From assembly GCF_041107455.1 (NCBI RefSeq), contig NZ_JBGBPY010000001.1:248001-312000 (forward strand): a stretch of 64,000 nt of DNA, written 5' to 3'. Numbering within the stretch: the stretch's first letter is position 1; the number at the start of each line of letters is the position of its first letter. This stretch comes from Rhodanobacter humi (GTDB lineage Bacteria; Pseudomonadota; Gammaproteobacteria; Xanthomonadales; Rhodanobacteraceae). Of this stretch, positions 20,596-31,777 are shown piece after piece. Made by a program: the position numbers and the translations under genes. Under the pieces are notes generated by a model. It worked only from the letters and a program-made list of their open reading frames with translations, had not been told where the DNA came from and made no database searches.

Positions 20596-22038
20596 TCAAC
20601 CCAGGCCGAACGAGTGGCGGCACCAGCCCAGCAGCGGTCCCCAGTACACGCCCAGCACCAGCAACGCCAGCGCGTTGAGCGAGAGCACCACGCGCATCGA
20701 CATGTCGGGTGCGGACTGGTCGGCGCCGCCCTCTTCGGCCTTGTCGAAGTACATCACCTTGACCACGTGCAGGTAGTAGTACAGGCCGACGATCGCGAAC
20801 ACCGCGCCGGCGAGCGCCAGCCACAGCATGTGCGCGTCGATCGCCGCCTGCAGCACCAGGTACTTCGCGTAGAAGCCGAACAGCGGCGGCACGCCGGCCA
20901 GCGAGAACATCGCCAGCGCCATCAGCGCGGCGAACCACGGCGAACGCTGGTTCAAGCCCTTGAGATCGGCGATTTCCTCGCATTCGAAGCCCGCGCGGGC
21001 CAGCGCCAGGATCACGCCGAACGCGACCGTGCTCATCAACGCGTAGCTGATCGCGTAGAACATCGCCGAGGCGTAGCCTTCCGGCCCCGCGTTGACCAGG
21101 CCCATCAGCAGATAGCCCATGTGCGAGATGGTCGAGTAGGCCAGCATGCGCTTGAGGTTGGTCTGCACGATCGCGACCAGGTTGCCGATCGCCATCGACA
21201 GCACCGCGATCACGGCCAGCATCGGCTGCCAGTGCTGCGACAGGTCGCCCAGCCCGGTTTCCAGCAGGCGCCAGGCCATGCCGAACGCGGCCAGCTTCGA
21301 GGTGGAGGCGATGAAGGTGGTGACCGGCGTGGCAGCGCCCTGGTAGACGTCCGGAATCCACATGTGGAACGGCGCCGCGCCCAGCTTGAAGGCGATGCCC
21401 ACCAGCATGAAGATCAGGCCGAACACCAGCAGGTGCGGCATCGCGCTCTGCGGCACCGCGGCGTGCAACTGGGCCAGGTCCAGCGTGCCGGTGGCGCCGT
21501 ACACCATCGACATGCCGTACAGCAGCATGCCCGAGGACAGCGCGCCCAGCACGAAGTACTTGATCGCCGCCTCGGAGGACAGCGGCGAGTCGCGGTTCAG
21601 CGCCACCAGCGCGTAGGACGACAGCGTCAGCAGCTCCAGCCCCAGGTAGATCATCACCAGGTTGCCGGCCGAGACCAGCAGCATCACGCCGATCGTGGCG
21701 AAGATCATCAGCGTGTAGAACTCGCCCGCGTACTGCTTGCGGTCGAGCAGGTAGGGCCGCGCGTAGATGAACACCAGCACGGTGCACAGCAGCGCGAACA
21801 CCTTGAGGATTTCGGACGTCTGGTCGCGGATGAACATGTCGCCGAACGCGGTCACGGTGACGTCGGGCTGGCCCGCGATCACCATGAAACCGGCCAGCAG
21901 CATCACCACGATGGAGAGCCAGTGCAGCGACCAGCGCTGCTCCGGCTTCATGAAGGCATCCGCCAGCAGCAGCACGCACGCCGCCGCCACCAGGTAGAAC
22001 TCCGGCAACAGGACCAGGATGTCATTGAAGGTAGGCAT
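20596..22038 (-). CDS. nuoN: NADH-quinone oxidoreductase subunit N
   Basis: One of three antiporter-like proton-pumping subunits in the membrane arm of complex I. The 480 residues form about 14 membrane helices, with the conserved motif KLGAAPFHMWIPDVYQGAATPVTTFIASTSKLAAF (about 225-260, with its lysines) and LKRMLAYSTISHMGYLLMGL (about 295-314). ATG 22038 is used. It is the last gene of the nuo operon, 12 bases after nuoM; after it lies the tRNA-fMet promoter, and no strong terminator is visible. Confidence 0.98.
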   Translation of the reverse strand: MPTFNDILVLLPEFYLVAAACVLLLADAFMKPEQRWSLHWLSIVVMLLAGFMVIAGQPDVTVTAFGDMFIRDQTSEILKVFALLCTVLVFIYARPYLLDRKQYAGEFYTLMIFATIGVMLLVSAGNLVMIYLGLELLTLSSYALVALNRDSPLSSEAAIKYFVLGALSSGMLLYGMSMVYGATGTLDLAQLHAAVPQSAMPHLLVFGLIFMLVGIAFKLGAAPFHMWIPDVYQGAATPVTTFIASTSKLAAFGMAWRLLETGLGDLSQHWQPMLAVIAVLSMAIGNLVAIVQTNLKRMLAYSTISHMGYLLMGLVNAGPEGYASAMFYAISYALMSTVAFGVILALARAGFECEEIADLKGLNQRSPWFAALMALAMFSLAGVPPLFGFYAKYLVLQAAIDAHMLWLALAGAVFAIVGLYYYLHVVKVMYFDKAEEGGADQSAPDMSMRVVLSLNALALLVLGVYWGPLLGWCRHSFGLG

Positions 22039-22050
22039 GTTCTATCCCGA

Positions 22051-23559
22051 TCAGATCTTGTGGATGGCGAGCTGCTGCACCAGCTGCGTCACCGAGCTGT
22101 CCATCAGGTGGATCAGCGGCTCCGGCCAGATGCCCAGCGCCAGCACCAGCGCGGCGAAGGCGCCCAGCACGAGCGTCTCGCGTCCGCTGATGTCCTTCAT
22201 CTCGGCCACGTGCGGGTTGTGGATCTCGCCCCACAGCACGCGCTTGACCAGCCACAGCGTGTAGCCCGCGCCGATGATCAGGGTGAACGCGGCGAACAGC
22301 GCGATCCACGGGCTGGCCTTGAAGCTGGCCAGGATCACCATGAACTCGCCCACGAAGCCGCTGGTGCCCGGCAGGCCGCAGTTCGCCATCGCGAACAGCA
22401 CGTAGAAGAAGCCGAACCACGGCATCACGTTGATCAGGCCGCCGTAATCCTTGATCAGGCGGGTGTGCAGGCGGTCGTACATCACGCCGATGCAGGTGAA
22501 CATCGCGCCGGAGACGAAACCGTGCGAGATCATCTGCACCATCGCGCCCTGCATGCCGAGCCGAGCCGTGTCGACGTCACCCAGCTCGCGCGCCAGCATG
22601 AAGGCGATGAAGATACCCAGCGTGACGAAGCCCATGTGCGCCACGGACGAGTACGCCACCAGCTTCTTCATGTCCTCTTGCACCAGCGCCACGTAGCCGA
22701 TGTAGACGATCGCGATCAGGCTCAGCACCACCACCACCCAGGTGAAGTGCGCGCCGGCATCCGGCACGATCGGCAGGATGAAGCGCAGCATGCCGTAGGT
22801 GCCGACCTTCAGCATCACCGCCGCCAGCACCACCGAGCCGCCGGTCGGCGCCTCCACGTGGGCATCCGGCAGCCAGGTGTGCACCGGCACCATCGGCACC
22901 TTGATCGCGAACGCGAGCAGGAAGGCGAAGAAGATCCAGGCCTGCTCGGTGAACGTCAGCGGCAGCGCCGCCAGCGTGCGCAAATCGAACGTGCCGGCCT
23001 TGTGATACAGGTACAGCAGCGCGATCAGCATGAAGATCGAGCCGAGGAAGGTGTAGATGAAGAACTTCAGCGTCGCGTACACGCGGCGCGGGCCACCCCA
23101 GATGCCGATCAGGATGAACATCGGGATCAGCATCGCCTCGAAGAACACGTAGAACAGCAAGGCGTCGGTGGCGCAGAACACGCCGATCATCAGGCCTTCG
23201 AGCACCAGCATCGCAGCCATGTACTGGTGCGTCTTGTTCTGGATCACCTCCCACGCACCGATCACCACGAGGATGCCGACGATGGTGGTGAGCAGGATCA
23301 GCGCCACCGAGATGCCGTCCACGGCGAGGCCGTAGTGCACGTTCAGCGAGGCGATCCACAGGTGGCTCTCGCCCAGCTGCATGCCGCCCTGCGCGGCGTC
23401 GTACTGCGGCAGCAGGAACAGGCTCACCACGAAGGTGAGCACCATGAACAGCAGCGCGAGCCAGCGCGCCACGTTGGGGCGGGCGGCGCCGGCCAGCAGC
23501 ACGGGCACTGCGCCGACAATGGGCAGCCAGATCAGCAGGCTGAGCAAGTGATTGAACAT
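22051..23559 (-). CDS. nuoM: NADH-quinone oxidoreductase subunit M
   Basis: Antiporter-like proton-pumping subunit of complex I between NuoL and NuoN. The 502 residues contain the FFEAMLIPMFILIGIWGG segment with its conserved glutamate (about residue 140), KVPMVPVHTWLPDAHVEAPT (about 230) and LVAYSSVAHMGFVTLGIF (about 305). ATG 23559 (MFNHLLSLLIWLP) is chosen over an in-frame codon 14 positions upstream. Seventeen bases separate it from nuoL. Confidence 0.98.
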   Translation of the reverse strand: MFNHLLSLLIWLPIVGAVPVLLAGAARPNVARWLALLFMVLTFVVSLFLLPQYDAAQGGMQLGESHLWIASLNVHYGLAVDGISVALILLTTIVGILVVIGAWEVIQNKTHQYMAAMLVLEGLMIGVFCATDALLFYVFFEAMLIPMFILIGIWGGPRRVYATLKFFIYTFLGSIFMLIALLYLYHKAGTFDLRTLAALPLTFTEQAWIFFAFLLAFAIKVPMVPVHTWLPDAHVEAPTGGSVVLAAVMLKVGTYGMLRFILPIVPDAGAHFTWVVVVLSLIAIVYIGYVALVQEDMKKLVAYSSVAHMGFVTLGIFIAFMLARELGDVDTARLGMQGAMVQMISHGFVSGAMFTCIGVMYDRLHTRLIKDYGGLINVMPWFGFFYVLFAMANCGLPGTSGFVGEFMVILASFKASPWIALFAAFTLIIGAGYTLWLVKRVLWGEIHNPHVAEMKDISGRETLVLGAFAALVLALGIWPEPLIHLMDSSVTQLVQQLAIHKI

Positions 23560-23575
23560 GTTTGCCTGCTTCCCT

Positions 23576-25624
23576 TTATTGCGCAGCCAGCGTGGAACCA
23601 AACAGCCAGTACCCGCCGAGCAGCAGGATCAGGCCGATGATCATCGCGAAGGCGTACTGGTAGAGGTAACCCGATTGCAGCCGGCGCATGCCCGAGGCGA
23701 CGCGACGGGTCATGGCGGTGGTGCCGTCGATCATCACGCCGTCGATCACCGCGGCATCACCCGCCTTCCAGAACAGGCGACCCAGTTTCACGCCGCCGCG
23801 AGCGAACAGCACGTAATACACCGCGTCGAACCAGTACTTGTGGTTGAGCATCTGGTAGAACGGGTTCAGCGCGTTCTTCAGCTTGTCCGCCACCGACGTG
23901 TTGAACAGATAGATGTACGTGGTGATCGCGAAAGCCAGCACCACCAGGCCGAACGGCAGGCTCCAGAAGCCGTGCAGCGCCATCGCCAGCGCGCCGTGGA
24001 ACTCGTGGCCCATCTCGCCCAGCACGTCGTTCGCCTCGTTTACGCGGATGGCCGAGCCGAACCAGCCGCCGAACAGCATCGGCTTGACGGTGAAGAAGCC
24101 CACCAGCAGCGAGGGGATCGCCAGCAGCACCAGTGGCAGCGTCACCACCCACGGCGACTCCTTGGGCGTCTCGTGCATGATGCCCTGCTCGTGGTGGCCG
24201 TGGTCGTCCATGTGCTCGACATGGTGGCCATGGCCGTGGTCGTGCACCACGGTGAAGCGCTCCTTGCCATGGAAGGTCAGGTACATCTGGCGGAACGTGT
24301 AGGTGGCGGTGACGAAGGCGCCGGCCATCACGCAGAAGTACGCATAAGCCGCGCCCCAGCGATGCGACTCGCCCACCGCCTCGATGATCGCGTCCTTGGA
24401 GTAGAAGCCCGAGGTGAACGGGATCGCCACCAGCGCCAGCGAGCCGATCCACATGGTGATCCAGGTGATCGGCATGTATTTGCGCAGGCCGCCCATGTAG
24501 CGCATGTCCTGCTCGTGGTGCATCGCGATGATCACCGAGCCCGCGCCGAGGAACAGCAGCGCCTTGAAGAACGCGTGGGTCATCAGGTGGAACACCGCGC
24601 CGGCGTAGGCCGACACGCCCAGCGCCACCGTCATGTAGCCCAGCTGCGACAGCGTGGAATACGCGATCACGCGCTTGATGTCGTTCTGCACGATGCCGAT
24701 CAGGCCGGTGAACAACGCACCGGTGGCGCCGATCACCATCACGAAGCTGAGCGCCGACTGCGACAGTTCGAACAGCGGCGACATGCGCGCCACCATGAAG
24801 ATGCCCGCGGTCACCATCGTCGCCGCATGGATCAGCGCGGAGATCGGGGTGGGGCCTTCCATCGAGTCGGGCAGCCACACGTGCAACGGCACCTGGGCGC
24901 TCTTGCCCATCGCGCCGATGAACAGCAGCACGCAGATCACCGTGGCCGCATCCCACTGCACGTTCTGGGTGATCGCCAGCGTCTTGCCGACCAGGGTCGG
25001 GGCGGCCGCGAACGCGGTGGCGTAGTCCAGCGTGCCGAGGAAGCTCAGCACCGCGGCGATGCCCAGCAGGAAGCCGAAGTCGCCCACGCGGTTGACCAGG
25101 AAGGCCTTGAGGTTCGCGAAGATCGCGGTCGGCCGCTTGTACCAGAAGCCGATCAGCAGGTACGACACCAGGCCCACCGCCTCCCAGCCGAAGAACAGCT
25201 GCAGGAAGTTGTTCGCCATCACCAGCATCAGCATGGAGAAGGTGAACAGCGAGATGTAGCTGAAGAAGCGCTGGTAGCCGTCGTCGTCGGCCATGTAGCC
25301 GATGGTGTAGACGTGCACCAGCAGCGAGACGAAGGTGACCACCACCATCATCATCGCGGTGAGGCGGTCGACCATGAAGCCCACGCTGGCGTTGAACTTG
25401 CCGATCTCGAACCAGGTGTAGAGGTTCTGGTCGTAGTTCGCCGCGCCGCCCCAGACCAGCTGGTACAGCACGTAGAACGACAGGGCGCAGGAGATCGCGA
25501 GGCCCAGGATGGTGACGCTGTGCGCGCCCGCGCGGCCGATCTGCTTGCCGAGGAAGCCGGCCAGCAGGCAGCCGACCAGCGGTGCCAGCGCGATGATCAG
25601 CAGGATGGATGTGGAAAGCGCCAT
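23576..25624 (-). CDS. nuoL: NADH-quinone oxidoreductase subunit L
   Basis: Distal antiporter-like subunit with the long lateral helix of complex I. The 682 residues include GWEAVGLVSYLLIGFWYKRP (about 147-166), AQVPLHVWLPDSMEGPTPIS (about 238) and KRVIAYSTLSQLGYMTVALG (about 315), followed by a His-rich loop near 455-490 and the C-terminal lateral helix. ATG 25624 overlaps nothing; it lies four bases after the nuoK stop. The His-rich cytoplasmic or periplasmic loop (GHGHHVEHMDDHGHHEQG) is common in NuoL but rather long here. Confidence 0.98.
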   Translation of the reverse strand: MALSTSILLIIALAPLVGCLLAGFLGKQIGRAGAHSVTILGLAISCALSFYVLYQLVWGGAANYDQNLYTWFEIGKFNASVGFMVDRLTAMMMVVVTFVSLLVHVYTIGYMADDDGYQRFFSYISLFTFSMLMLVMANNFLQLFFGWEAVGLVSYLLIGFWYKRPTAIFANLKAFLVNRVGDFGFLLGIAAVLSFLGTLDYATAFAAAPTLVGKTLAITQNVQWDAATVICVLLFIGAMGKSAQVPLHVWLPDSMEGPTPISALIHAATMVTAGIFMVARMSPLFELSQSALSFVMVIGATGALFTGLIGIVQNDIKRVIAYSTLSQLGYMTVALGVSAYAGAVFHLMTHAFFKALLFLGAGSVIIAMHHEQDMRYMGGLRKYMPITWITMWIGSLALVAIPFTSGFYSKDAIIEAVGESHRWGAAYAYFCVMAGAFVTATYTFRQMYLTFHGKERFTVVHDHGHGHHVEHMDDHGHHEQGIMHETPKESPWVVTLPLVLLAIPSLLVGFFTVKPMLFGGWFGSAIRVNEANDVLGEMGHEFHGALAMALHGFWSLPFGLVVLAFAITTYIYLFNTSVADKLKNALNPFYQMLNHKYWFDAVYYVLFARGGVKLGRLFWKAGDAAVIDGVMIDGTTAMTRRVASGMRRLQSGYLYQYAFAMIIGLILLLGGYWLFGSTLAAQ

Positions 25625-25628
25625 CGGA

Positions 25629-25934
25629 TCAACCCTTCATGCTGTCGATTTCGGCGACGTTGACCGTGCTGCGGTTGCGGAACAGCAGCACCAGGATCGC
25701 CAGGCCGATCGCGGATTCCGCCGCGGCCACGGTGAGGATGAAGAACACGAACACCTGCCCCGCCACGTCGTGGCCGAAGCGGGAGAACGCCACGAAATTG
25801 ATGTTCACCGCCAGCAGCATCAGCTCGATCGCCATCAGCAGCACGATCACGTTCTTGCGGTTGATGAACAGGCCGGCGACGGCGATGCAGAACAGGATCG
25901 CGCCGAGCACGATGAAGTGCGAAAGGGTAATCAT
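25629..25934 (-). CDS. nuoK: NADH-quinone oxidoreductase subunit K
   Basis: Small membrane subunit with three helices and conserved glutamates in the proton path. The 101 residues show [20 protein letters not shown] and [20 protein letters not shown], both diagnostic. ATG 25934 overlaps the nuoJ stop in an ATGA, so translation is probably coupled. Confidence 0.98.
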   Translation of the reverse strand: MITLSHFIVLGAILFCIAVAGLFINRKNVIVLLMAIELMLLAVNINFVAFSRFGHDVAGQVFVFFILTVAAAESAIGLAILVLLFRNRSTVNVAEIDSMKG

Positions 25935-26575
25935 GGCTTGGACTCCGGGGTCGGGGCCGGCGCGGCATCGACGGGACGCTCGGCCGCCATCTTCACCACG
26001 CGCACGCGGTCGCGCGGGTTGATCGCGACCTGCTCGCTGGCCAGCTGGCGCTTGGTGCCGGTGCGCTGGCGCAGGGTCAGCGCCACCGCGGCGATCACGC
26101 CCACGGTGAGGATCAGCGCGGCGACCTCGAACGGCAGCAGGTATTGCGTGTACAGCGCCTTGCCCAGCCATGCGGTGTTGGAATCGCCGGCCGGATTCGC
26201 GCCCATCGTCTGCGCGTGCATCACGCGCACGCCGATCAGCGCCAGCATCTCCACCAGCATCACCACGGCCACCACCAGGCCCACCGGCAGGAACTTCACG
26301 AAGCCCTCGCGCAGCTTCTCCTGGTCGATGTCCAGCATCATCACCACGAACAGGAACAGCACCATCACCGCGCCCACGTAGACCACGATCAGCGCGATGG
26401 CGAGGAACTCCGCCTCGGCCAGCATCCAGATGCAGGCCGTGCTGAAGAAGGTCAGCACCAGCGCCAGCACCGCATGCACCGAGTTGCGCAGCGTGATCAC
26501 CGCCAGCGCGGCACCCACCGTGACCACGCCGAAGGCGTAGAAGCAGACGAGTTGGAACAGGTTCGAATCAATCAT
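25931..26575 (-). CDS. nuoJ: NADH-quinone oxidoreductase subunit J
   Basis: Five-helix membrane subunit of complex I. The 214 residues include [20 protein letters not shown] and [22 protein letters not shown], the NuoJ signature with the pi-bulge helix. The C-terminal 35 residues after the last helix are polar and Pro/Ala-rich, a usual variable tail. The start is 12 bases after nuoI. Confidence 0.97.
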   Translation of the reverse strand: MIDSNLFQLVCFYAFGVVTVGAALAVITLRNSVHAVLALVLTFFSTACIWMLAEAEFLAIALIVVYVGAVMVLFLFVVMMLDIDQEKLREGFVKFLPVGLVVAVVMLVEMLALIGVRVMHAQTMGANPAGDSNTAWLGKALYTQYLLPFEVAALILTVGVIAAVALTLRQRTGTKRQLASEQVAINPRDRVRVVKMAAERPVDAAPAPTPESKP

Positions 26576-26587
26576 GATGTTCCATCC

Positions 26588-27079
26588 TCAGCGATACGCC
26601 GCGTCTTGCGCGCGATCGGCGGCGATCTGCTGCTCGAAGCGGTCGCCGATCGCCAGCAGCTGCTGCTTGTTCACCACGTTCTCGCCGCGGTGCTCGAAGT
26701 GGTACTCGTGGATGCTGGTCTCGACGATCGAGTCCACCGGGCAGCTCTCCTCGCAGAAGCCGCAGAAGATGCACTTGAACAGGTCGATGTCGTAACGCGT
26801 GGTGCGGCGCTGGCCGTCGCTCTCGCGCGGCGCCGAGTCGATGGTGATCGCCAGCGCCGGGCACACCGCCTCGCACAGCTTGCACGCGATGCAGCGCTCC
26901 TCGCCGTTCGCGTAGCGACGCAGCGCGTGCAGGCCGCGGAAGCGGTTCGACTTCGGGATGTGCTCCATCGGGTAGCGCATCGTGTACTTCGGGCTGAACA
27001 TGTAGCGCCAGGTCAGCGCCATGCCCTTGAGCAGCTCGATCAGCAGCAGACTGTTGAAATAACTGATTACGCGTTTCAT
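26588..27079 (-). CDS. nuoI: NADH-quinone oxidoreductase subunit I (2 x 4Fe-4S)
   Basis: Carries clusters N6a and N6b, passing electrons towards the quinone site. Two ferredoxin motifs are visible in 163 residues: [12 protein letters not shown] (about 63-74) and [12 protein letters not shown] (about 102-113). The N terminus has an amphipathic helix for docking on the membrane arm. ATG 27079; spacing to nuoH is seven bases. Confidence 0.98.
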   Translation of the reverse strand: MKRVISYFNSLLLIELLKGMALTWRYMFSPKYTMRYPMEHIPKSNRFRGLHALRRYANGEERCIACKLCEAVCPALAITIDSAPRESDGQRRTTRYDIDLFKCIFCGFCEESCPVDSIVETSIHEYHFEHRGENVVNKQQLLAIGDRFEQQIAADRAQDAAYR

Positions 27080-27086
27080 CGGAACC

Positions 27087-28103
27087 TCAGACCCCCGCGA
27101 TGCCGTAGTACTTCATGCAACCGGCCACCAGCACCCAGACGATCGTGATCGGAATGAACACCTTCCAGCCCAGTCGCATGATCTGGTCGTAGCGGTAGCG
27201 CGGGAAGGTCGCGCGGAACCACAGGAACAGGAAGGCGACGGCGAAGGCCTTGATGAACAGCCACAGGAAATTGCCATGGCCGAGGAAGCCCCAGCTTTCC
27301 GGGAACGGGCTGAGCCAGCCGCCCATGAACAGGATCGAGGCGAGGAAGCTCACCAGGATCATGTTCGCGTACTCGGCGAGGAAGAACAGCGCGAACGCCG
27401 AACCGGAATATTCCACGTGGAAGCCGGCGACGATCTCCGACTCGCCCTCGGCCACGTCGAACGGCGCGCGGTTGGTCTCGGCCACGCCGGAGATGAAGTA
27501 GACGACGAACACCGGCAGCAGCGGCCACATGAACCAGCTGAAGATGCCCTTGCCACCGGCCTGCGCGTTGACGATGTCGGTGAGGTTCAGCGAGCCGGCC
27601 AGCACCAGCACGCAGACCAGGCACAGGCCCATCGCCAGTTCATAGGAGATCACCTGCGCCGCCGAACGCATCGCGCCGAGCAGCGCGTAGCGCGAGTTCG
27701 ACGCCCAGCCGGCGAGGATGATGCCGTACACGCCCAGCGAGGTCATCGCCAGCAGGTAGAGCAGGCCCGCGTTCGCGTTCGACAGCACCATCTTCGTGCC
27801 GAACGGGATCACCGCCCAGGCCGCCAGCGCCGGGATCAGCGCGAGCAGCGGCGCGAGGTAATACAACGCACGGTTCGCCTTGCTCGGCAGGATCACTTCC
27901 TTCAGCAGCAGCTTCACCACGTCGGCGAAGGCCTGCAGCAGGCCGAACGGACCGACCTTGTTCGGCCCCATGCGCACGTGCATCCAGCCAATGACCTTGC
28001 GCTCCCAGTACACGAACATCGCCACGGCGATCACCAGCGGCAACACGATGCACAGGATGTAGATGATCGGCCAGACGAGCTGGTTGAGTAGCTGTTCGCC
28101 CAT
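27087..28103 (-). CDS. nuoH: NADH-quinone oxidoreductase subunit H
   Basis: Membrane subunit at the base of the quinone chamber. The 338 residues form about eight helices and include [20 protein letters not shown] (about 33-52), [17 protein letters not shown] and [22 protein letters not shown] (about 205), which carry the conserved charged residues. ATG 28103 is used, five bases after the nuoG stop. Confidence 0.98.
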   Translation of the reverse strand: MGEQLLNQLVWPIIYILCIVLPLVIAVAMFVYWERKVIGWMHVRMGPNKVGPFGLLQAFADVVKLLLKEVILPSKANRALYYLAPLLALIPALAAWAVIPFGTKMVLSNANAGLLYLLAMTSLGVYGIILAGWASNSRYALLGAMRSAAQVISYELAMGLCLVCVLVLAGSLNLTDIVNAQAGGKGIFSWFMWPLLPVFVVYFISGVAETNRAPFDVAEGESEIVAGFHVEYSGSAFALFFLAEYANMILVSFLASILFMGGWLSPFPESWGFLGHGNFLWLFIKAFAVAFLFLWFRATFPRYRYDQIMRLGWKVFIPITIVWVLVAGCMKYYGIAGV

Positions 28104-28108
28104 GTGCC

Positions 28109-30436
28109 TTACGCCTTGCTCAAGGTGATGGCTGCGCCGTAGGGCGGCAGCGTGGCGGTGATGTCCTGCGCGGCCTCGATCCACACCGCACCGTCGGGCA
28201 CGGCGTGGTCGACAACCAGCGGCAGCGTCGTGTCGGCGATGCGCAGCTGCGCGCCGTCGGCCAGGCCCAGCCGCGCGGCTTCGTCCGCGTTGAGGCGCAC
28301 GGCCGGCGCGCGGTTCAGCGGATGCGCGTTGAGCGCAGTGGCCCGGCGCAGCACCGCGTCGCCACGGTAGATCGGCCAGGTGGCGAGGCGGACAAGACCG
28401 GCTGCCGGCTTGCGCGCGGCGAGCGCGTCGCGTGCCGCGGCGCCGCGCGCCACGATACCGTCGCGCAGGCCGGCGAGGTCGTCGAACTCGAAGCCGGCGA
28501 GCCGCAGCAGGCCACCCAGCGCACGCAGCACCTTCCAGCCCTGACGGGCCTCGCCCGGCGCCTTCGCCCCGGCCTGCACCGCCTGCACGAGGCCATCGAC
28601 GTTGACCAGGGTGCCGTCGGTTTCCGGCAGCAGCGCGATCGGCAGGATCACGTTCGCCACCTCGCGTAGCGCGGGGCTGGCGTAGGCGCTGAACGCCACC
28701 ACCTGCTGCGCGCCGCGCAGCGCGGCGAGCGCGAGCGCGCCGTCGGCGAAGTCGTGCGGCGGCTCCACGCCGTACAGCACGTAGCCCTTGCGCGGCTGCG
28801 CCAGCATGGCCTGCGCGTCCAGCCCGCCGTTGCCCGGCACCACGCCGAGCTGGGCCAGGCCGAGCGCGTTCGCGCCCACCGGCAGCTCGTCGTAGCCGGC
28901 ACCGGTGGCGCTGGCGATGAAGCGCGCGATCGCGCGCAGCCACGAGGCTTCCGGATGGGTGGCCGCGGCTTCGCCCAGGATCACCACCGCCCTGCCCGCC
29001 TTCAGCGCGGCGATCGCGGCATGGTCGCCCTCGTCGCTGGCCGCGGCGTTGATCGCGTCGACCAGCGCGGCCGGCGCGGCGGCGCCTTCCGCCACCGCGG
29101 CACGGGCCAGCGCCAGCAGCGCGTCGACCATGCCCTGCGGCGGCACGATCGCGGCACCGGCCAGCTTGTAGTTGAACTCGAACGCGGCCGGGTTGACCGC
29201 ATACACCTTGGCGCCCTGCTTGGTCGCCTGGTGCAGGCGATGGTTGAGCAGCGGCATCTCGCGGCGCAGGTCGGAACCGACCAGCAGCGCGGCCTTGACT
29301 TGCTCTACCTCCGCCACCGGCAGGCCGAAGCCCGTGGCCACGGCGTGGTCGGCGAAGTCGAGCTGGCGCAGGCGGTGGTCGACGTGGGCGCTGCCCAGGC
29401 CGCGCGCGAGGCGCAGCAGCAGGTCGGCTTCCTCGTTCGTGGTGGCCGGATGCACCAGCACGCCCAGCTCGCTGCCCGGTACGCTTTTCAGCGATTCGGC
29501 GGCGGCAGTGAGCGCGTCTTCCCAGGTGGTCTGCTGCCAGGCGCCGTTGCGCTTCACTTCCGGCTGCTGGATGCGGTCGGCCGCGTACAGGCCCTGATGG
29601 CTGTAGCGGTCGCGGTCGGACAGCCAGCACTCGTTGACCGCCTCGTTGTCGCGCGGCACCGTGCGCAGCACTTCGCCGCGACGGGTGTGCAGCCACAGGT
29701 TGGAGCCCAGCGCGTCGTGGTAGCCGATCGACGGCTTGGCGATCAGTTCCCAGGCGCGCGCCTGGAACTGGAATGGCTTGTTGGTGAGCGCGCCCACCGG
29801 GCAGACGTCGATGATGTTGCCCGACAGCTCGGTCTCGACGGTTTTCCCGATATACGTGCCGATCTGCAGGTTCTCGCCGCGGCTCATGCCGCCCAGCTCG
29901 TAGCTGCCGGCGATCTCGCTGGTGAAGCGGATGCAGCGCGTGCACTGGATGCAGCGGGTCATCTCGGTGGCGACCAGCGGCCCGATGTTCTCGTCAGCGA
30001 TGGTGCGCTTGCGCTCGGTGAAGCGCGACACGCTGCGGCCATAGCCCAGTGCCACGTCCTGCAGCTCGCACTCGCCGCCCTGGTCGCAGATCGGGCAATC
30101 CAGCGGGTGGTTGATCAGAAGGAACTCCATCACGTCCTTCTGGAACTTCAGCGCCTTGTCCGAGCGTGTGGTGACCTTCATGCCCTCGCCCACCGGCGTG
30201 GCGCAGGCCGGCTGCGGCTTGGGCATCGGGCGGCCGCCCATCTCCACGTCGACCAGGCACATGCGGCAGTTCGCGGCGATCGGCAGCTTGCGGTGGTAGC
30301 AGAAGCGCGGGATGGCGACGCCGATGGCGTCGGCCGCCTCGATGATCATCGCGCCCTTGCGGATCTGCACGGGCTTGCCGTCGACCTCGATGTTGACGAG
30401 GTCGGGGGCGACATTATTGGTGGGCTGCGCACTCAT
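28109..30436 (-). CDS. nuoG: NADH-quinone oxidoreductase subunit G
   Basis: Largest peripheral-arm subunit, holding 2Fe-2S and 4Fe-4S clusters. In 775 residues, a ferredoxin-like start has CYHRKL...CRMC (about 46-60), then [21 protein letters not shown] with the His/Cys-ligated N5 site (about 110) and [10 protein letters not shown] (about 160). The C-terminal two thirds are a molybdopterin-oxidoreductase-like domain that has lost the cofactor. The C-terminal half is Ala-rich and diverged, as normal in this subunit. ATG 30436 overlaps the nuoF stop (ATGA). Confidence 0.98.
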   Translation of the reverse strand: MSAQPTNNVAPDLVNIEVDGKPVQIRKGAMIIEAADAIGVAIPRFCYHRKLPIAANCRMCLVDVEMGGRPMPKPQPACATPVGEGMKVTTRSDKALKFQKDVMEFLLINHPLDCPICDQGGECELQDVALGYGRSVSRFTERKRTIADENIGPLVATEMTRCIQCTRCIRFTSEIAGSYELGGMSRGENLQIGTYIGKTVETELSGNIIDVCPVGALTNKPFQFQARAWELIAKPSIGYHDALGSNLWLHTRRGEVLRTVPRDNEAVNECWLSDRDRYSHQGLYAADRIQQPEVKRNGAWQQTTWEDALTAAAESLKSVPGSELGVLVHPATTNEEADLLLRLARGLGSAHVDHRLRQLDFADHAVATGFGLPVAEVEQVKAALLVGSDLRREMPLLNHRLHQATKQGAKVYAVNPAAFEFNYKLAGAAIVPPQGMVDALLALARAAVAEGAAAPAALVDAINAAASDEGDHAAIAALKAGRAVVILGEAAATHPEASWLRAIARFIASATGAGYDELPVGANALGLAQLGVVPGNGGLDAQAMLAQPRKGYVLYGVEPPHDFADGALALAALRGAQQVVAFSAYASPALREVANVILPIALLPETDGTLVNVDGLVQAVQAGAKAPGEARQGWKVLRALGGLLRLAGFEFDDLAGLRDGIVARGAAARDALAARKPAAGLVRLATWPIYRGDAVLRRATALNAHPLNRAPAVRLNADEAARLGLADGAQLRIADTTLPLVVDHAVPDGAVWIEAAQDITATLPPYGAAITLSKA

Positions 30437-31770
30437 GCAGCGACTCCACGGTTGGCGGCGAGCTGGTCCTCGGTCATCGAGCGGCCATGCTGCACGTAGT
30501 ATTCGAATTCGTTCCAGAACTTGGCGAGGAAGCCCTGCACCGGCCACGCGGCGGCTTCGCCGAACGCGCAGATGGTGTGCCCCTCGATCTGGCCGGCGAT
30601 GGCCTTGAGGCGATGCAGGTCGTCCTGCGTGCCCTTGCCTTCCACGATGCGGTCGAGCACGCGGTACATCCAACCGGTGCCTTCGCGGCAAGGCGTGCAC
30701 TGGCCGCAGGACTCGGCCTTGTAGAAGCGTGCGATGCGGTGGCAGGCCTTGACCATGCAGGTGGTCTCGTCCATCACGATCACGGCGCCGGAGCCGAGGC
30801 CCGAACCCGCCTTTTGCAGGCAGTCGTAATCCATCGTGGCTGCCAGCATTTCCTCGGCGTTGAGCACCTTCATCGAGGAGCCGCCCGGGATCACCGCCTT
30901 GAGCTGGTTGCCGTTGCGCACGCCGCCGGCCATTTCCAGCAACTCCTTGAACGAGGTGCCGAGGCGGATCTCGAAGTTGCCTGGCCGGTTGACGTGGCCG
31001 GAGACCGAGAAGATCTTCGGGCCGCCGTTGTTCGGCTTGCCCAGGCCCAGGAACCAGTCGGCACCGTTGCGCAGGATCGCCGGCACCGAGGCGTAGGTCT
31101 CGGTGTTGTTGATCGTGGTGGGCTTGCCGTACAGGCCGAAATTGGCCGGGAACGGCGGCTTGAAGCGCGGCTGGCCCTTCTTGCCTTCCAGCGACTCCAT
31201 CAGCGCGGTTTCCTCGCCGCAGATGTAGGCACCGGCGCCCAGTGCGCCATAGATGTCCACGTCGATGCCCGTGCCCTGCACGTTCTTGCCGAGCAGGCCG
31301 GCCGCGTAGGCTTCCTTCAGCGCTTCCTCGAAGTGCTCGAACGGCTCGTGGTGGAACTCGCCGCGCAGGTAGTTGTAGGCCACCGTCGAGCCGGTGCAGT
31401 AGCAGGCGATCGCCAGGCCCTCGACCACCGCGTGCGGGTTGTAGCGCAGGATGTCGCGGTCCTTGGCCGTGCCGGGCTCGGACTCGTCCGAGTTGCACAG
31501 GATGTACTTCTGCATCGTGCCCTTCGGCATGAAGGACCACTTCAGGCCGGTGGGGAAGCCCGCGCCGCCGCGGCCGCGCAGGCTGGATTTCTTGATTTCC
31601 TCGATCAGGCCGGCGGGATCGGGCTTCTCGGCGAGGACCTTGCGCCAGGCCTTGTAGCCGTCGACCTGCTCGTAGCTGGCCATCGCCCACGGCTTGTCGA
31701 AATGCAGCGTGGTGTAGACGACCTGGTGGTCCTGGGGGGCGGGTCCGACCGGACCGTGGGTGCTTGCCAT
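30433..31770 (-). CDS. nuoF: NADH-quinone oxidoreductase subunit F (NADH/FMN site)
   Basis: Binds NADH and FMN and holds cluster N3, the electron entry of complex I. The 445 residues contain GRGGAGFPTGLKW (about 68-80, NADH binding), CNSDESEPGTAKDRD (FMN binding) and ESCGQCTPCREGTGWMYRVL (about 355, with a further Cys near residue 403 completing the 4Fe-4S ligands). ATG 31770 is eight bases after the nuoE stop. Confidence 0.98.
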   Translation of the reverse strand: MASTHGPVGPAPQDHQVVYTTLHFDKPWAMASYEQVDGYKAWRKVLAEKPDPAGLIEEIKKSSLRGRGGAGFPTGLKWSFMPKGTMQKYILCNSDESEPGTAKDRDILRYNPHAVVEGLAIACYCTGSTVAYNYLRGEFHHEPFEHFEEALKEAYAAGLLGKNVQGTGIDVDIYGALGAGAYICGEETALMESLEGKKGQPRFKPPFPANFGLYGKPTTINNTETYASVPAILRNGADWFLGLGKPNNGGPKIFSVSGHVNRPGNFEIRLGTSFKELLEMAGGVRNGNQLKAVIPGGSSMKVLNAEEMLAATMDYDCLQKAGSGLGSGAVIVMDETTCMVKACHRIARFYKAESCGQCTPCREGTGWMYRVLDRIVEGKGTQDDLHRLKAIAGQIEGHTICAFGEAAAWPVQGFLAKFWNEFEYYVQHGRSMTEDQLAANRGVAA

Positions 31771-31777
31771 CTCGCGC